From Leucobacter massiliensis (GTDB taxonomy: Bacteria > Actinomycetota > Actinomycetes > Actinomycetales > Microbacteriaceae): a DNA stretch of 64,000 nt. The translations under genes were made by a program, and so were the position numbers. This document shows positions 18,993 through 29,046 of the stretch, piece after piece. Positions within the stretch are counted from its first letter, which is position 1. Each line of letters begins with the position of its first letter. The DNA lies in NCBI RefSeq assembly GCF_002982315.1, contig NZ_MWZD01000017.1:124001-188000 (forward strand). Direction: 5' to 3'. The notes below the pieces were generated by a model. That model saw only the letters and a program-made list of their open reading frames with translations, had not been told where the DNA came from and ran no database searches.

Positions 18993-20611
18993 TGGCATCG
19001 GGAATCATGCGCGCGAGCGCGGTCATGGCCTCGGGGACGATGGTCTCCCGGGTGCTCGGACTGGTGAAGGCGATCCTGCTCGCCTACGCCATCGGCTCCG
19101 TCGGCTCGCAGTCGGCCGACGCGTTCCAGAACGGCAACCTGCTGCCCAACACGCTCTACATGATCCTGCTCGGCGGCATGCTGAACGCCGTGCTCGTGCC
19201 GCAGATCGTGAAGGCCGCGCAGAACCCCGACGGCGGCGCCGGATACATCAACCGGATCCTCACGCTGATCTCGGTCGGGATGTTCGCGATCACCGCGATC
19301 GCGATGCTCGCCGCGCCCTGGATCGTGTGGGCCACGGCGCTCGCGTGGCCGCCGGAGCAGCTGGCGCTCGCCACCGCGTTCGCCTACTGGTGCCTGCCGC
19401 AGATCGTCTTCTACGGCCTCTACACGGTGCTCGGCGAGGTGCTGAACGCACGCAGCGTCTTCGGGCCGTTCACCTGGGCGCCCGTGCTCAACAACGTGAT
19501 CGCGATCGCCGGCATCGTGGTGTTCATGCTCATGTTCGGGAGCGACCCGACGGGGGAGGCGCGCACCACCCTCGACTGGAACGCCGCCTCGATCGCGGTG
19601 CTCGCCGGCAGTGCCACACTGGGGGTGGCCGCGCAGGCGCTCATCCTGTTCGTCTCCTGGCGGAAGGCGGGGCTGCGCTACCGTCCCGACTTCCGGTGGC
19701 GCGGCATGGGGCTCGGCGCGACCGCCCGCATCGCCGCCTGGAGCCTCGCGACGATCGCGGTGATGCAGCTGGGCGGCTTCATCACGAACAACATCGTGGC
19801 GACGGGATCGGGTGCCGGGCCCTCGACGAGCGCGATGGCGAACGTCTGGCTGATCTTCATGATGCCGCACTCGGTGATCGCGGTGTCGCTGGCCACCGCC
19901 TACTTCACGCGGCTCTCCGAGTGGGGGCAGAGCGGCCGGATGGGCGAGTTCATCGCCGATTTCTCGGCTTCGGCCCGGCAGATCGCCCTCGTGATGGTCT
20001 TCGCCGCCGTCGCGCTCTTCGCCGCGGCGCCGTTCGTGGCGCGCATCATCAACTTCGGCGCCACGCCGCTCCAGGTCGAGCAGTTCGCGGAGGCGCTGCA
20101 GGGGTACGTCATCAGCCTCGCCGCCTACAGCTTCCTGTTCATGGTGCAGCGCGCCTTCTACGCGCTCTCCGACACGCGCACCCCCTTCCTCTTCACCTCC
20201 GTGCAGATGGGATTGGTCGTGGCGCTGTCGCTGCTGCTCCTCCTCGCGCCACCGGCCCGGGTGGGCATGCTCTTCGCGCTCGTCTGGTCGTTCGCGACGA
20301 TCGTGCAGGCCGTGCTCGCGACGTGGCTGCTGCGCCGGAAGATCGGGGCGATCGACGGGCGCCGGATCTCACAGAGCCTCGTGAAGTTCGTGCTGGCCGC
20401 CATCCCGGCCCTGCTCGCCGGCCTCCTCGTCGGCTGGCTGCTCCGGCTGGCCGTGCCGGGCTTCGACGCGATCGTCGCCATCCCCTTCGCGCTCGCCGTC
20501 GCCGCCGTCTCGGGGGCCGTGTACGCCGTGCTCCTCGCGCTGCTGCGGTCGCCCGAGCTCGGCGAGCTGACCGCCTTCGTCTCCCGCAAACTCGGAAGGA
20601 ACCGCACGTGA
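18992..20611 (+). CDS. murJ: Lipid II flippase MurJ
   Basis: 539 aa with about 14 membrane helices of the MVF/MOP superfamily; moves lipid II to the outer face of the membrane. The N-terminus has the typical SGTMVSRVLGLVKAILLAYAIG, then FQNGNLLPNTLYMILLGGMLNAV. The Arg/Lys positions lining the cavity in MurJ appear kept (SRVLG; QRAFYALSDTRTPF). TGATG overlap with FemX 1 upstream and GTGA overlap with FemX 2 downstream tie modification and flipping of lipid II into one operon. Shorter than the fused MviN proteins of mycobacteria, with no kinase-like tail. Confidence 0.9.
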   Translation: MASGIMRASAVMASGTMVSRVLGLVKAILLAYAIGSVGSQSADAFQNGNLLPNTLYMILLGGMLNAVLVPQIVKAAQNPDGGAGYINRILTLISVGMFAITAIAMLAAPWIVWATALAWPPEQLALATAFAYWCLPQIVFYGLYTVLGEVLNARSVFGPFTWAPVLNNVIAIAGIVVFMLMFGSDPTGEARTTLDWNAASIAVLAGSATLGVAAQALILFVSWRKAGLRYRPDFRWRGMGLGATARIAAWSLATIAVMQLGGFITNNIVATGSGAGPSTSAMANVWLIFMMPHSVIAVSLATAYFTRLSEWGQSGRMGEFIADFSASARQIALVMVFAAVALFAAAPFVARIINFGATPLQVEQFAEALQGYVISLAAYSFLFMVQRAFYALSDTRTPFLFTSVQMGLVVALSLLLLLAPPARVGMLFALVWSFATIVQAVLATWLLRRKIGAIDGRRISQSLVKFVLAAIPALLAGLLVGWLLRLAVPGFDAIVAIPFALAVAAVSGAVYAVLLALLRSPELGELTAFVSRKLGRNRT

Positions 20612-21639
20612 CCCTCACCGTGACCCCCTGCGCAGATCGCGCCGAGTGGGACGCCACCGTTCGATCCCTCGGCGGCCACCCGCTGCAGCTCTGGGGGTGG
20701 GGCGAGCTGAAGTCGGCGCACCGCTGGAGCGCGGAGCGGGTCCTGGTGCGCTCGGGATCGGATGTCTCGGCGCCCGTGGTCGGCGCCTGTCAGCTGCTCA
20801 CCCGCGCCCTTCCCGGCCCGCTCGGCGGGTTCGTGTATGCGCCGCGCGGGCCGGTGGTGCTGCGCTCGGAGGCCGACCCTTCGCGTCTGGCCGAGGCGCC
20901 TGGCGCGGGCGCGGTGGCGGATGCGGTGGCGGACTACGTGCTCGGATCCCGGCGCGCGGTCGCCGTGTCGATCGAGCCGGACGAGCCGGCGGGGACCTTC
21001 CCGCTCGACGGGCGGTGGCGGGAGGCGAAGACGCCCGTGCTCCCGGCGCGGACCCTGATCCTCGACCTCCGCCGCAGCGAGGAGGAGCTGCTCGCGGACA
21101 TGTCGAAGAAGCACCGGCAGTACGTGCGCAAGGCCGGCCGCGAGGAGGCCCTGTCGATCCGCCCCGTCGAGTCGATCGAGCAGCTCGACGCGTGCCTGGA
21201 GGTGTACCGCGAGACCAGCGAGCGGGCCGACTTCGGGCTGCACGAGGACTCCTACTACCACGACGCCTTCACCATGCTCGGTGACGACGCGCCCGTGTGG
21301 GCCGCCTACGTCGAGGAGCGGCCCGTCGCGTTCCTGTTCATGGCGAAGTCGGCGCGCACCGCCTTCGAGCTGTACGGCGGCATGAACGAGACCGGTCAGC
21401 GGCTGCGGGCCAACTACGCGCTCAAGTGGCACGTCATCCGGCAGATGCGGGAGCTCGGGATCGAGCGCTACGACTTCGGCGGGCTCATCAACGACGGCGT
21501 GACCACCTTCAAGAAGGGCTGGGCCTCGCACGAAGATCTGCTGGCGGGATCCTGGGATCGGCCGGGTTCCGGCTACACGCTGTGGACGGAGGGCCTGCCG
21601 CTCGCCAAGAAGGTGGTCCGCGCGCTGCGTCGGCGCTGA
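20608..21639 (+). CDS. FemX/FemAB-like peptidoglycan interpeptide-bridge transferase 2
   Basis: 343 aa. Typical Fem features: [14 protein letters not shown] near the N-terminus, [16 protein letters not shown] in the middle, and [22 protein letters not shown] near the C-terminus. It belongs to the same family as the gene on the other side of murJ but is clearly diverged from it, so the two probably add different residues or act at successive positions (inference). GTG start with AAGGA upstream, overlapping the murJ stop. Its stop codon is the first triplet of a 28-bp tandem repeat. Confidence 0.85.
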   Translation: MTLTVTPCADRAEWDATVRSLGGHPLQLWGWGELKSAHRWSAERVLVRSGSDVSAPVVGACQLLTRALPGPLGGFVYAPRGPVVLRSEADPSRLAEAPGAGAVADAVADYVLGSRRAVAVSIEPDEPAGTFPLDGRWREAKTPVLPARTLILDLRRSEEELLADMSKKHRQYVRKAGREEALSIRPVESIEQLDACLEVYRETSERADFGLHEDSYYHDAFTMLGDDAPVWAAYVEERPVAFLFMAKSARTAFELYGGMNETGQRLRANYALKWHVIRQMRELGIERYDFGGLINDGVTTFKKGWASHEDLLAGSWDRPGSGYTLWTEGLPLAKKVVRALRRR

Positions 21640-21748
21640 GCCGGCCGCTTCCCGGCGAGCGCACGTTCCGGCCGCTTCCCGGCTCCGGTCCCGTTCCGGC
21701 CGCTTCCCGGCTCCGGCCCCGTTCCGGCCGCTTCCCGGCTCCAGCCGT
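21637..21748 (+). repeat. Four tandem 28-bp repeats starting at the FemX stop codon
   Basis: Copies begin at 21637, 21665, 21693 and 21721; the shared core is CCGGCCGCTTCCCGGC. The first copy contains the TGA stop. Each copy can fold GCCGG-type short stems, so the array probably works as, or grew from, a 3' terminator region. Confidence 0.9.
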
Positions 21749-21824
21749 GCGCCGCCGCCCGGCTGGAGCACCGTCGAATCGCCCCGGCTCGGAGCGTCAC
21801 CTCGCGAATGTCGGAGGGCGCACG

Positions 21825-21830
21825 TACCCT
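21825..21830 (+). promoter_or_regulatory. -10 box of leaderless ftsK transcript
   Basis: TACCCT, 6 bases before the ftsK ATG at 21837; the nearest GGAGGG is about 17 bases away, too far to act as a ribosome site. Confidence 0.55.
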
Positions 21831-21836
21831 CGTAGC

Positions 21837-24749
21837 ATGGCCAGCAAAGCTTCACCGCGCGAAAAATCGGGCAAGACCGCGGCACGGGGAACCCGTTCCA
21901 CGGCCACCCGGTCGACCGCGAAGACGCGCGTGCTCGCCGAGCCCGAGCCCACGGACGGCGTGATCGTCCGCGCCTGGAACGGGCTTTCGCACGCCGTCGG
22001 CGGTGCCGCGCGAGCCTTCCGCGTCGAACCGCTCGCCCCGGAGGACCGGCGCGACGGCATCCCCATGCTGCTCGTGCTGCTGGCCGTGGTGGGCGCGGTG
22101 GTCGAGTGGTTCTTCATCGGCCAGCCGGTGGCCGTGCAGCTCGACGCCTGGACCTTCGGCGGTCTGTTCGGGCGGGTCGCCTTCGGCCTGCCCATCATCA
22201 TGGCCGGCTTCGCCCTGTGGCTCTTCAACCACCCGTCGAGCGTCAACGACAACCGGCGGATCGCGATCGGGCTCTTCCTCGCGGTCACGAGCATCGCGGG
22301 TCTGAGCCACGTGTACGGCGGGCAGCCGGTGCCGCGCGAGGGCATGCCCGCGCTCGCGGAGGCGGGCGGGCTGCTCGGCTGGATGATCGGCACGCCGCTG
22401 CTGGCCCTCACGATCTGGGCGGCGGTCCCGGTGCTCTCGCTGCTGCTCGCGCTCTCGGTGCTGATCGTCACCAAGACGCCTCCGGGGAGGATCCTCCGGC
22501 GGCTGCGCGAGGCCTATGACTTCCTCTTCGGCGTGGTCGATCGCCCGGAGCCCGCGCCTGCTCAGGAGCAGGCGGAGAGCAAGAAGCCGCGCCGCGGGAA
22601 GAAGCGCGAGGACGACGCGCTGTTCGACCTGGAGGACCAGGAGCCCGAGGGCGGCTCGCTCCCGTGGTGGCGGCGGACGGAGACCGGCCGGGAGGAGGAC
22701 CCCGCCTACGCCGGCGACCGTGCCGGGCTCGATTCCGCGCTCGGCGGCGCGCAGGAGCCCGCTGATGGCGCCTTCGAGTCGGCGCTGACCCCCGACCCGG
22801 CCACCGACGTCTTCCCCTCCGATCTCTTCGACGAGCTGGACCAGGCGGAGGCCGCCGTGCAGGCCGCCGGGACGCCGCGCGCCTCCGGGCTCGGCGACGA
22901 CTCGTGGGACGCCGCTGCGGAGCCTGCCGAGGAGGTGCCCCGCGCGGCAGAGCCGGCGCAGACCACGCCGTTCGCGGTCGCGCCTCCCCACGACCCCTCG
23001 GCGAGCCGCGCCGAATACCGGCTGCCCGATCAGTCCGCGCTGTCGGCCGGTGACGCGCCGAAGGCCCACACCGAGGCCAACGATCAGATCATGGCGGCGC
23101 TGGCGCGCGTTTTCGCGGAGTTCAAGGTCGATGCGCAGGTCACCGGCTTCTCCCGCGGTCCCACGGTCACCCAGTACGAGGTGGAGCTGGGCCCCGGCGT
23201 GAAGGTCGAGAAGGTCACGGCGCTCTCGAAGAACCTCTCCTATGCGGTGGCCTCGAACGAGGTGCGCATCCTCTCGCCGATCCCCGGCAAGAGCGCCATC
23301 GGCATCGAGATTCCCAACAAGGATCGCGAGAACGTGGCGCTCGGCGACGTGCTGCGCTCGAACAAGGCGCAGCGCAGCACCCACCCGATGACGATCGGCG
23401 TCGGCAAGGACGTGAAGGGCGGCTTCGTCGTGGCCAACCTCGCGAAGATGCCGCACCTGCTCGTCGCGGGCGCCACCGGCTCGGGCAAGTCGAGCTTCAT
23501 CAACTCGATGATCACGAGCATCCTCATGCGGGCCACGCCCGCCGAGGTGCGGATGGTGCTCGTCGATCCGAAGCGCGTCGAGCTCACGGTCTATCAGGGG
23601 GTGCCCCATCTGATCACCCCCATCATCACGAACCCGAAGAAGGCCGCTGAGGCCCTCCAGTGGGTCGTGAAGGAGATGGACATGCGCTACGACGATCTGG
23701 CGAGCTTCGGCTTCCGTCACATCGACGACTTCAACGAGGCGGTGCGATCCGGCTCCATCGTGCTTCCGGAGGGAAGCCAGCGCGTGCTCAAGCCCTACCC
23801 GTACCTCCTCGTCGTCGTCGACGAGCTCGCGGACCTCATGCTCGTCGCCCCGCGCGACGTCGAGGACTCGATCCAGCGCATCACCCAGCTCGCCCGCGCC
23901 GCAGGAATCCACCTGGTCCTCGCTACGCAGCGTCCCTCGGTGAACGTGGTGACGGGCGTGATCAAGTCGAATGTGCCGAGCCGTTACGCCTTCGCGGTGG
24001 CCTCCGGGACCGACTCGCGCGTCATCCTCGACGAGGTCGGCGCCGAGCGGCTCATCGGCCAGGGCGACGGGCTGCTGCTGCTCAACGGCGAATCGACGCC
24101 CATGCGCGTGCAGGGCGCGTGGGTGAACGAGGCCGAGATCGCCCAGGTGGTCTCGCACGTGAAGGCGCAGGCGCAGCCGGAGTATCGTGCCGATGTGGCG
24201 CAGTCCGCGGAGAAGAAGGAGATCGACGAGGACATCGGCGACGACCTCGAGGTGCTGCTCGCCGCGATCGATCTCGTGGTCACGTCCCAGTTCGGTTCGA
24301 CCTCGATGCTGCAGCGCAAGCTGCGCGTCGGCTTCGCGAAGGCGGGGCGCCTCATGGACCTCATGGAGTCGCGCGACATCGTCGGTCCCTCCGAGGGCTC
24401 GAAGGCGCGCGATGTGCTCGTCACCCCTGAGCAGCTGCCCGAGGTGCTGGCCCGGATCAAGGGCGGTTCTGCGGCCCCGGCGCCCTTCGCGGCTCCCGCA
24501 GCCGCGCAAGCGCCGTCTGCAGCAGCACCGGCGACGCCGGCGCCGCAGGCGGCGGCCGGCCCGGTGAGCGGCGGCGAGCAGGCCACCGACGTGATCGAGC
24601 CTCTCGGGGCGGACAGCCCCACGGATGCCTTCGACGGCGGTTTCGGCGACGATCGCTACGACGATCCCATCGCGCGTCATCAAGACGCGCTGGAGGAGGT
24701 CGACGGCGACGGCGACGAGGACGCGTGGCAGCTGACGGGACGGGACTGA
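21837..24749 (+). CDS. ftsK: DNA translocase FtsK/SpoIIIE
   Basis: 970 aa septal DNA pump. Order: basic N-terminus, four membrane helices (about 75-220), a variable acidic/Pro-rich linker (about 225-395), alpha/beta motor with Walker A GATGSGKS (545-552) and Walker [12 protein letters not shown], and a C-terminal gamma winged helix ([20 protein letters not shown]) that reads polar sequences such as KOPS/SRS. A further Ala/Pro tail and acidic end follow the gamma domain, which is unusual because gamma is often terminal. The start was chosen at 21837 because the upstream open frame crosses the repeat array. Confidence 0.96.
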   Translation: MASKASPREKSGKTAARGTRSTATRSTAKTRVLAEPEPTDGVIVRAWNGLSHAVGGAARAFRVEPLAPEDRRDGIPMLLVLLAVVGAVVEWFFIGQPVAVQLDAWTFGGLFGRVAFGLPIIMAGFALWLFNHPSSVNDNRRIAIGLFLAVTSIAGLSHVYGGQPVPREGMPALAEAGGLLGWMIGTPLLALTIWAAVPVLSLLLALSVLIVTKTPPGRILRRLREAYDFLFGVVDRPEPAPAQEQAESKKPRRGKKREDDALFDLEDQEPEGGSLPWWRRTETGREEDPAYAGDRAGLDSALGGAQEPADGAFESALTPDPATDVFPSDLFDELDQAEAAVQAAGTPRASGLGDDSWDAAAEPAEEVPRAAEPAQTTPFAVAPPHDPSASRAEYRLPDQSALSAGDAPKAHTEANDQIMAALARVFAEFKVDAQVTGFSRGPTVTQYEVELGPGVKVEKVTALSKNLSYAVASNEVRILSPIPGKSAIGIEIPNKDRENVALGDVLRSNKAQRSTHPMTIGVGKDVKGGFVVANLAKMPHLLVAGATGSGKSSFINSMITSILMRATPAEVRMVLVDPKRVELTVYQGVPHLITPIITNPKKAAEALQWVVKEMDMRYDDLASFGFRHIDDFNEAVRSGSIVLPEGSQRVLKPYPYLLVVVDELADLMLVAPRDVEDSIQRITQLARAAGIHLVLATQRPSVNVVTGVIKSNVPSRYAFAVASGTDSRVILDEVGAERLIGQGDGLLLLNGESTPMRVQGAWVNEAEIAQVVSHVKAQAQPEYRADVAQSAEKKEIDEDIGDDLEVLLAAIDLVVTSQFGSTSMLQRKLRVGFAKAGRLMDLMESRDIVGPSEGSKARDVLVTPEQLPEVLARIKGGSAAPAPFAAPAAAQAPSAAAPATPAPQAAAGPVSGGEQATDVIEPLGADSPTDAFDGGFGDDRYDDPIARHQDALEEVDGDGDEDAWQLTGRD

Positions 24750-24753
24750 CGCC

Positions 24754-25359
24754 GTGAGCCTTCCTGGAGCGAGCGCGCCCCGAGCCAAGCCGAGCAACTG
24801 GAACGCGCCGAACCTCATCACGATCGCGCGGATGGTCGCGACGCCGTTCTTCGTCTGGATGCTGCTGGCCGACGACGGGCGGAACGGGCCCTGGCGCTGG
24901 GCGGCGGCTGCGTTCTTCGTCGTCGCGATCGCCACCGACGCGTGGGACGGCTACCTCGCGCGTTCGCGCGGCCTGATCACCGATCTCGGCAAGCTGCTCG
25001 ATCCGATCGCGGACAAGCTGCTCACCGGGGCGGCCCTCGTCGCGCTCTCCGTCCTGGGCGAGCTGCCGTGGTGGGTGACGATCGTCGTACTGGTGCGGGA
25101 GATCGGGATCACCGTCCACCGCCTGATGGTCGCCCGCGACGTCGTCGTGGCGGCGGCGTGGATGGGCAAGCTGAAGACGGTGGCGCAGTCGGTCGCGATC
25201 ACGCTCGCGCTGCTCCCGCTGGCAAGCGTGCTCGGCTCTGCGGCCCCGCTCGCCGTATGGGCGAACATCGTGACGATGACGGCGGCCGTGCTGCTCACGA
25301 TCCTGAGCGGCATCGACTATGTGCTCGCCTTCGCGCGGGCGGGGAAGGGAAGGCGATGA
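24754..25359 (+). CDS. pgsA: CDP-diacylglycerol-glycerol-3-phosphate phosphatidyltransferase (PgsA-type)
   Basis: 201 aa membrane enzyme of anionic phospholipid synthesis (phosphatidylglycerol phosphate). It has the full CDP-alcohol phosphatidyltransferase signature: Asp62, Asp65-Gly66, Ala69-Arg70, Gly79, Asp83, Asp87. About six hydrophobic segments. The GTG start lies 4 bases after ftsK. The ftsK-pgsA-cinA order is conserved in actinobacteria. Which alcohol acceptor is used cannot be read with certainty from sequence alone. Confidence 0.9.
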   Translation: MSLPGASAPRAKPSNWNAPNLITIARMVATPFFVWMLLADDGRNGPWRWAAAAFFVVAIATDAWDGYLARSRGLITDLGKLLDPIADKLLTGAALVALSVLGELPWWVTIVVLVREIGITVHRLMVARDVVVAAAWMGKLKTVAQSVAITLALLPLASVLGSAAPLAVWANIVTMTAAVLLTILSGIDYVLAFARAGKGRR

Positions 25360-25907
25360 GCGAACTCGGAGTCAGTGACGACGCCTACCGCGCTGCTGCC
25401 GCGGCGGCCATCGAGTGGGCCGCCTCGCGGGGGCTGCGCATCGCCACCGCCGAGTCGCTGACGGGCGGGCTGCTCGCCGACGCGCTGGTGACGGTACCCG
25501 GCGCCTCACGCTCGTTCTCGGGCGGGGTCGTGGCCTACGACACGGCTCTGAAGCACAGCATGCTCGGCGTCGACGCCGACCGCCTGCGCGAGACGGGCCC
25601 CGTGGACGAGGAGGTCGCGCGGCAGATGGCCGCCGGCGTGCGCGCCGCCTGCGCGCTGCCCGGTGAGGGGGAGGAGGATCCCCGCCCCGCCGAGCTCGGC
25701 ATTGCGACCACCGGTGTGGCCGGGCCGGACCCCGACCCCCAGACGGGCGAACCGGCGGGCACCGTGTGGATCGGACTGAGCTCCGAAGCCCGCACCTTCG
25801 CGCGCTTGTTCCACTTCTCCGGCGATCGCGATGAGATCAGGGAAGCCAGCGTCCGGGCCGCCGTCGAACTGCTCGCCGCCGAAGTATCCGCGCTCCTGGA
25901 TAGTTGA
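25356..25907 (+). CDS. cinA: CinA C-terminal family protein (NMN deamidase-like)
   Basis: 183 aa, only the C-terminal CinA domain. Motifs: TAESLTGGLLADAL near the N-terminus, SFSGGVVAYDTALK, and ATTGVAGPDPD. This domain hydrolyses nicotinamide mononucleotide to nicotinate mononucleotide in other bacteria (PncC activity), recycling NAD. ATGA overlap with pgsA. A short insert (PGEGEEDPRPAE) precedes the TTGVAGP motif. Confidence 0.9.
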   Translation: MSELGVSDDAYRAAAAAAIEWAASRGLRIATAESLTGGLLADALVTVPGASRSFSGGVVAYDTALKHSMLGVDADRLRETGPVDEEVARQMAAGVRAACALPGEGEEDPRPAELGIATTGVAGPDPDPQTGEPAGTVWIGLSSEARTFARLFHFSGDRDEIREASVRAAVELLAAEVSALLDS

Positions 25908-26073
25908 GTCGACCCGGCTCAGGTTCAGCGAAATATCAGGAATACCGCCGCTCTCGCCGGGGTTACTCTCAGTGACGCCCGTCAGACTGGACGGTGTCCC
26001 CGCAGCGGCACTCCCGCCGGTGAGCGGGTATGGTGGACGCACGAGGGGTTCGTGCGAGTGAAGGAGGGCCCAC

Positions 26074-26394
26074 ATGGTGCTGATGCGTCAGGAGATCGGC
26101 GATGTGCTGCGGGACTTCCGGTTGCAGAAGGGCCGCACGCTCCGTCAGGTCGCCGGTGAGGCGAGCGTCGCGCTCGGGTATCTGAGCGAGGTCGAGCGCG
26201 GGCAGAAGGAAGCGTCGAGCGAGATCCTCGCCGCCGTGGCGGACGCCCTCGACACGCCGCTCTCGGTGATCATGGGCGAGGTGAGCGAGCGTCTCGCCGT
26301 GGTCGAGGGGCTCACGATGCCGCTCGGCGACCGGGTGCCCGACACGGTTCCCGCGGAACTCGTCTCGGGGTACGCCACCGAGCTGGTGTCGTAG
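26074..26394 (+). CDS. clgR: ClgR-like XRE-family regulator
   Basis: 106 aa with an N-terminal helix-turn-helix (about 14-65; [27 protein letters not shown]). Position before DUF3046-recA and the SEVERGQKE motif match ClgR, which activates clp protease genes in Streptomyces, Corynebacterium and Mycobacterium. A strong GGAGGG site precedes the ATG. A TATGGT box (26029-26034) may be its -10. The C-terminal ...TELVS could serve as a degradation signal, since ClgR is itself a Clp substrate, but that is inference. Confidence 0.85.
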   Translation: MVLMRQEIGDVLRDFRLQKGRTLRQVAGEASVALGYLSEVERGQKEASSEILAAVADALDTPLSVIMGEVSERLAVVEGLTMPLGDRVPDTVPAELVSGYATELVS

Positions 26395-26536
26395 GGCGGT
26401 GCACGTCCCGCGCGTGAACGGCGGCGGCCGCTCGGCGGCGCCGCGATCAGGGCGCTCGATCCTCCGGGATGCGGGCGCCCTTCCGCTGTCCGCTCCGCGG
26501 GGCGCCGGAGGGCTGCGCGTTTCCTCCCGGGCGCCG

Positions 26537-26553
26537 CACCTCGCTGCGAGGTG
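26537..26553 (+). promoter_or_regulatory. Hairpin hiding the DUF3046 ribosome site
   Basis: CACCTCGC (26537-26544) and GCGAGGTG (26546-26553) form a perfect 8-bp stem with a one-base centre. GAGGTG is the only Shine-Dalgarno-like stretch before the GTG at 26563, so the stem could limit translation. The same CACCTCGCTGCGA string occurs at 32443. Confidence 0.45.
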
Positions 26554-26562
26554 GGCCGCCCG

Positions 26563-26784
26563 GTGAAGCTGAGCGAGTTCCGGCGCGCCTGCGCCGATGA
26601 GTTCGGCGCCGACTACTCCGGCGTGCTGCTGCGGGATCACTGGCTCGCGAGTCTCCAGGGCACCCCCGAGGAGGCGCTGGAGCGGGGGGTGCCGGCCCGA
26701 GAGGTGTGGGAGGCGCTCTGCGTCGATCTCGGGGTGCCCGAGCAGCGTCGCTACGGCAGGGGCCTGCGCGACCCGCGCGACTGA
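26563..26784 (+). CDS. DUF3046 family protein
   Basis: 73 aa. Short acidic helical protein starting MKLSEFRRACADEFG and containing VPAREVWEALC, the recognisable DUF3046 pattern. The gene always sits between the clgR-like gene and recA in Micrococcales; its function is unknown. An in-frame GTG at 26551 is possible, but 26563 gives the conserved N-terminus. Confidence 0.8.
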   Translation: MKLSEFRRACADEFGADYSGVLLRDHWLASLQGTPEEALERGVPAREVWEALCVDLGVPEQRRYGRGLRDPRD

Positions 26785-27114
26785 CCGAGCCGGGCCTGCG
26801 GCCCCGGTGGGTCGCCCGGCGGTAAGGGAGGTGCCCTCTGCGCAGTGCTCGCCCCTGTCCCTGCCGGCGCCACGCCCCGACACTCCGAGCAGCGGTGTTC
26901 GAAGATGTGTTCGAGTGGTGGTATCTTCGTCCACAGGTGAGCTGAACTGTTCCCCATCCACAGATCGATCCCTCGGCATCGTCAGTGTCAGTGGTCCCTC
27001 CTAGGGTGAGAAGCAATCGGCCATCGATGCCTTGTCTGCCCCGCACCGGGGTCGAGACAGTCGGTAGGCAGCAACCCGGCGGCGACCGCCGCGCAGAGAC
27101 GAAGGAGCAGGACC
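26785..27114 (+). promoter_or_regulatory. recA upstream region: terminator-like hairpin, SOS promoter and long leader
   Basis: A GC hairpin (26790-26807) after DUF3046 is followed by the SOS box (26899-26914), a -10 TATCTT (26922-26927) and about 180 bases of leader before the recA ATG. A second TAGGGT (27002-27007) might be another -10. No open reading frame in the leader looks real. Confidence 0.6.
26899..26914 (+). promoter_or_regulatory. SOS (LexA) box of recA
   Basis: TCGAAG-ATGT-GTTCGA, one mismatch from the actinobacterial consensus TCGAAC-N4-GTTCGA. It lies about 8 bases before the -10, covering the -35 position. It agrees at 14 of 16 positions with the box before the LysM gene (56545). 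Confidence 0.85.
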
Positions 27115-28182
27115 ATGGCAGCACCGAAGGACCGCGAGAAGGCGCTCGAGGCCGCGCTCGCCCAGATCGACAAGAACTTCGGCAAGGGCGCGATCATGCG
27201 CATGGGCAGCGTCGAGCGCGCGCCCGTCGAGGTGATCCCCACCGGCTCGGTCGCGCTCGACGTGGCGCTCGGCATCGGCGGCCTGCCGCGCGGGCGCATC
27301 ATCGAGATCTACGGCCCGGAGTCCTCGGGCAAGACCACGCTGACCCTGCACGCGATCGCCAACGCGCAGCGCGCGGGCGGCATCGCCGCCTTCATCGACG
27401 CGGAGCACGCCCTCGACCCCGAGTACGCGCGCAAGCTGGGCGTGGACATCGACGCGCTGCTGGTCGCGCAGCCCGACACCGGCGAGCAGGCGCTCGAGAT
27501 CGCGGACATGCTGATCCGCTCGGGCTCGGTCGACCTCGTCGTCATCGACTCCGTGGCGGCCCTCGTACCCAAGGCGGAGATCGACGGAGAGATGGGCGAC
27601 AGCCACGTCGGCCTGCAGGCGCGGCTCATGTCGCAGGCGCTGCGCAAGATCACCGGCAGCCTCAATGCCACGAAGACCACCTGTATCTTCATCAACCAGC
27701 TGCGCGAGAAGGTCGGCGTGTTCTTCGGCAGCCCCGAGACGACCTCCGGCGGCAAGGCGCTGAAGTTCTACGCCTCGGTGCGACTCGACATCCGCCGTAT
27801 CCAGACCCTCAAGGACGGCACCGACGCGGTCGGCAACCGCACCCGGGTCAAGGTCGTGAAGAACAAGATGGCTCCGCCCTTCAAGCAGGCCGAGTTCGAC
27901 ATCCTCTACGGGGTCGGCATCTCGCGCGAGGGTTCGCTGATCGACTACGGCGTGGAGCACGGCTTCATCAAGAAGAGCGGCGCCTGGTTCACCTACGACG
28001 GCGATCAGCTCGGGCAGGGGATGGAGAACGCGCGGCGCTTCCTCATCCAGAATCCGGAGGTCGCAGCCGAGATCGAGGAGAAGATCCTCACCAAGCTCGG
28101 CGTCAACGGCCGCGGCGAAGAGGAGGCGGCTGCGGCGGAGGCCCCGGCCGTGGCGCCCGCCCCGCAGCGCGCGAGCGCCTGA
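27115..28182 (+). CDS. recA: Recombinase RecA
   Basis: 355 aa recombinase for strand exchange and co-protease that triggers LexA self-cleavage. Walker [11 protein letters not shown] (68-77); other landmarks [15 protein letters not shown] and [18 protein letters not shown] are intact. No intein. GAAGGAG lies before the ATG. The acidic/Ala-rich C-terminus is usual. recX follows after 4 bases. Confidence 0.98.
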   Translation: MAAPKDREKALEAALAQIDKNFGKGAIMRMGSVERAPVEVIPTGSVALDVALGIGGLPRGRIIEIYGPESSGKTTLTLHAIANAQRAGGIAAFIDAEHALDPEYARKLGVDIDALLVAQPDTGEQALEIADMLIRSGSVDLVVIDSVAALVPKAEIDGEMGDSHVGLQARLMSQALRKITGSLNATKTTCIFINQLREKVGVFFGSPETTSGGKALKFYASVRLDIRRIQTLKDGTDAVGNRTRVKVVKNKMAPPFKQAEFDILYGVGISREGSLIDYGVEHGFIKKSGAWFTYDGDQLGQGMENARRFLIQNPEVAAEIEEKILTKLGVNGRGEEEAAAAEAPAVAPAPQRASA

Positions 28183-28186
28183 GCGC

Positions 28187-28945
28187 ATGGCTGTCCGATT
28201 CCTGCCAGACCCGGGCGAGCGACCCGCGCACGGCGCGCCGGACCGGGAAGACCTGGCCGAGGTGATCGAACTGCGGTCGCTGCTCAGCCGCCGCGGCCGG
28301 GAGGCCGAGGACCGGCCGGCGGGGGAGCCCGGCCACGACGGCGAGTCGTCGGCGGGCGAGGCGGCGACGGCGCCCGAGCGCGTCGGCGCTGCCTCCGAAG
28401 CGGAGGAAGCCGAGGAACTCGGCGAGGCCCCCGGCTCGGTCGAGCGGCCGACCGCGAAAGCGGACGGTGTGCGCATTCTGGCGCGCCGCGCGCGATCGAG
28501 CGGAGAGCTCCGGGAGGAACTGCTGCGCCTCGACCACGAGCCGGGCGAGGTGGAGGCGGTCATCGCGGAGTTCGCGGACAGCCTCTATCTCGACGACCTC
28601 GGTCTCGCCCGCGCCCTCACCGAGAAGCTGCGCGACGCCAAGCGTGCGAGCCGATCCCAGATCCGGGTCAAGCTCCGCGAGCGCAGGCTGCCCGACGCGG
28701 TCATCGAGGAGGCCGTCGGCGAGCTCGATGCCGAAGAGGAGTTCGCGATCCTGCGCGAGACCGCCGCGGAGCGGGCGCGGAAGCTGGGTGGGGTGGACCG
28801 CCAGACCGCCGAGCGCCGACTGCTCGGCTACCTCGCCCGCCGCGGCTGGTCGGGTGAGCCGGCCCTCCGCGCAGCTCGCGACGCGCTCGACGGCGTCGGA
28901 GGCGAGGGCCGCGGCGGCTGCGCAGGCGGAGTGCGCTTCGTCTGA
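28187..28945 (+). CDS. recX: RecX, regulator of RecA
   Basis: 252 aa. After a poorly conserved charged N-terminal ~95 residues come three helical repeats typical of RecX ([57 protein letters not shown]). In other bacteria it caps RecA filaments. It is coupled to recA, so it should be SOS-induced by read-through. The Gly-rich end ([11 protein letters not shown]) is not conserved. Confidence 0.92.
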   Translation: MAVRFLPDPGERPAHGAPDREDLAEVIELRSLLSRRGREAEDRPAGEPGHDGESSAGEAATAPERVGAASEAEEAEELGEAPGSVERPTAKADGVRILARRARSSGELREELLRLDHEPGEVEAVIAEFADSLYLDDLGLARALTEKLRDAKRASRSQIRVKLRERRLPDAVIEEAVGELDAEEEFAILRETAAERARKLGGVDRQTAERRLLGYLARRGWSGEPALRAARDALDGVGGEGRGGCAGGVRFV

Positions 28946-29033
28946 GCCGGTTCCGCTCGCGCGCCTCGCGGCCGGGAGCGTTGCAGCCGTGTCCCCGGCG
29001 CCGTCCGCGGGGCTCGGCCCAGGCTCCCCTCGG

Positions 29034-29039
29034 TAGACT
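29034..29039 (+). promoter_or_regulatory. -10 box of leaderless miaB transcript
   Basis: TAGACT, 7 bases before the miaB ATG. Confidence 0.6.
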
Positions 29040-29046
29040 GGATCGC

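Noticed and set aside
15942-18998. 1018-codon open frame on the minus strand across rnj and FemX
   Set aside because: It is the antisense shadow of high-GC genes; composition is Arg/His/Asp/Gly-rich with no family motif, while the plus strand encodes clear proteins.
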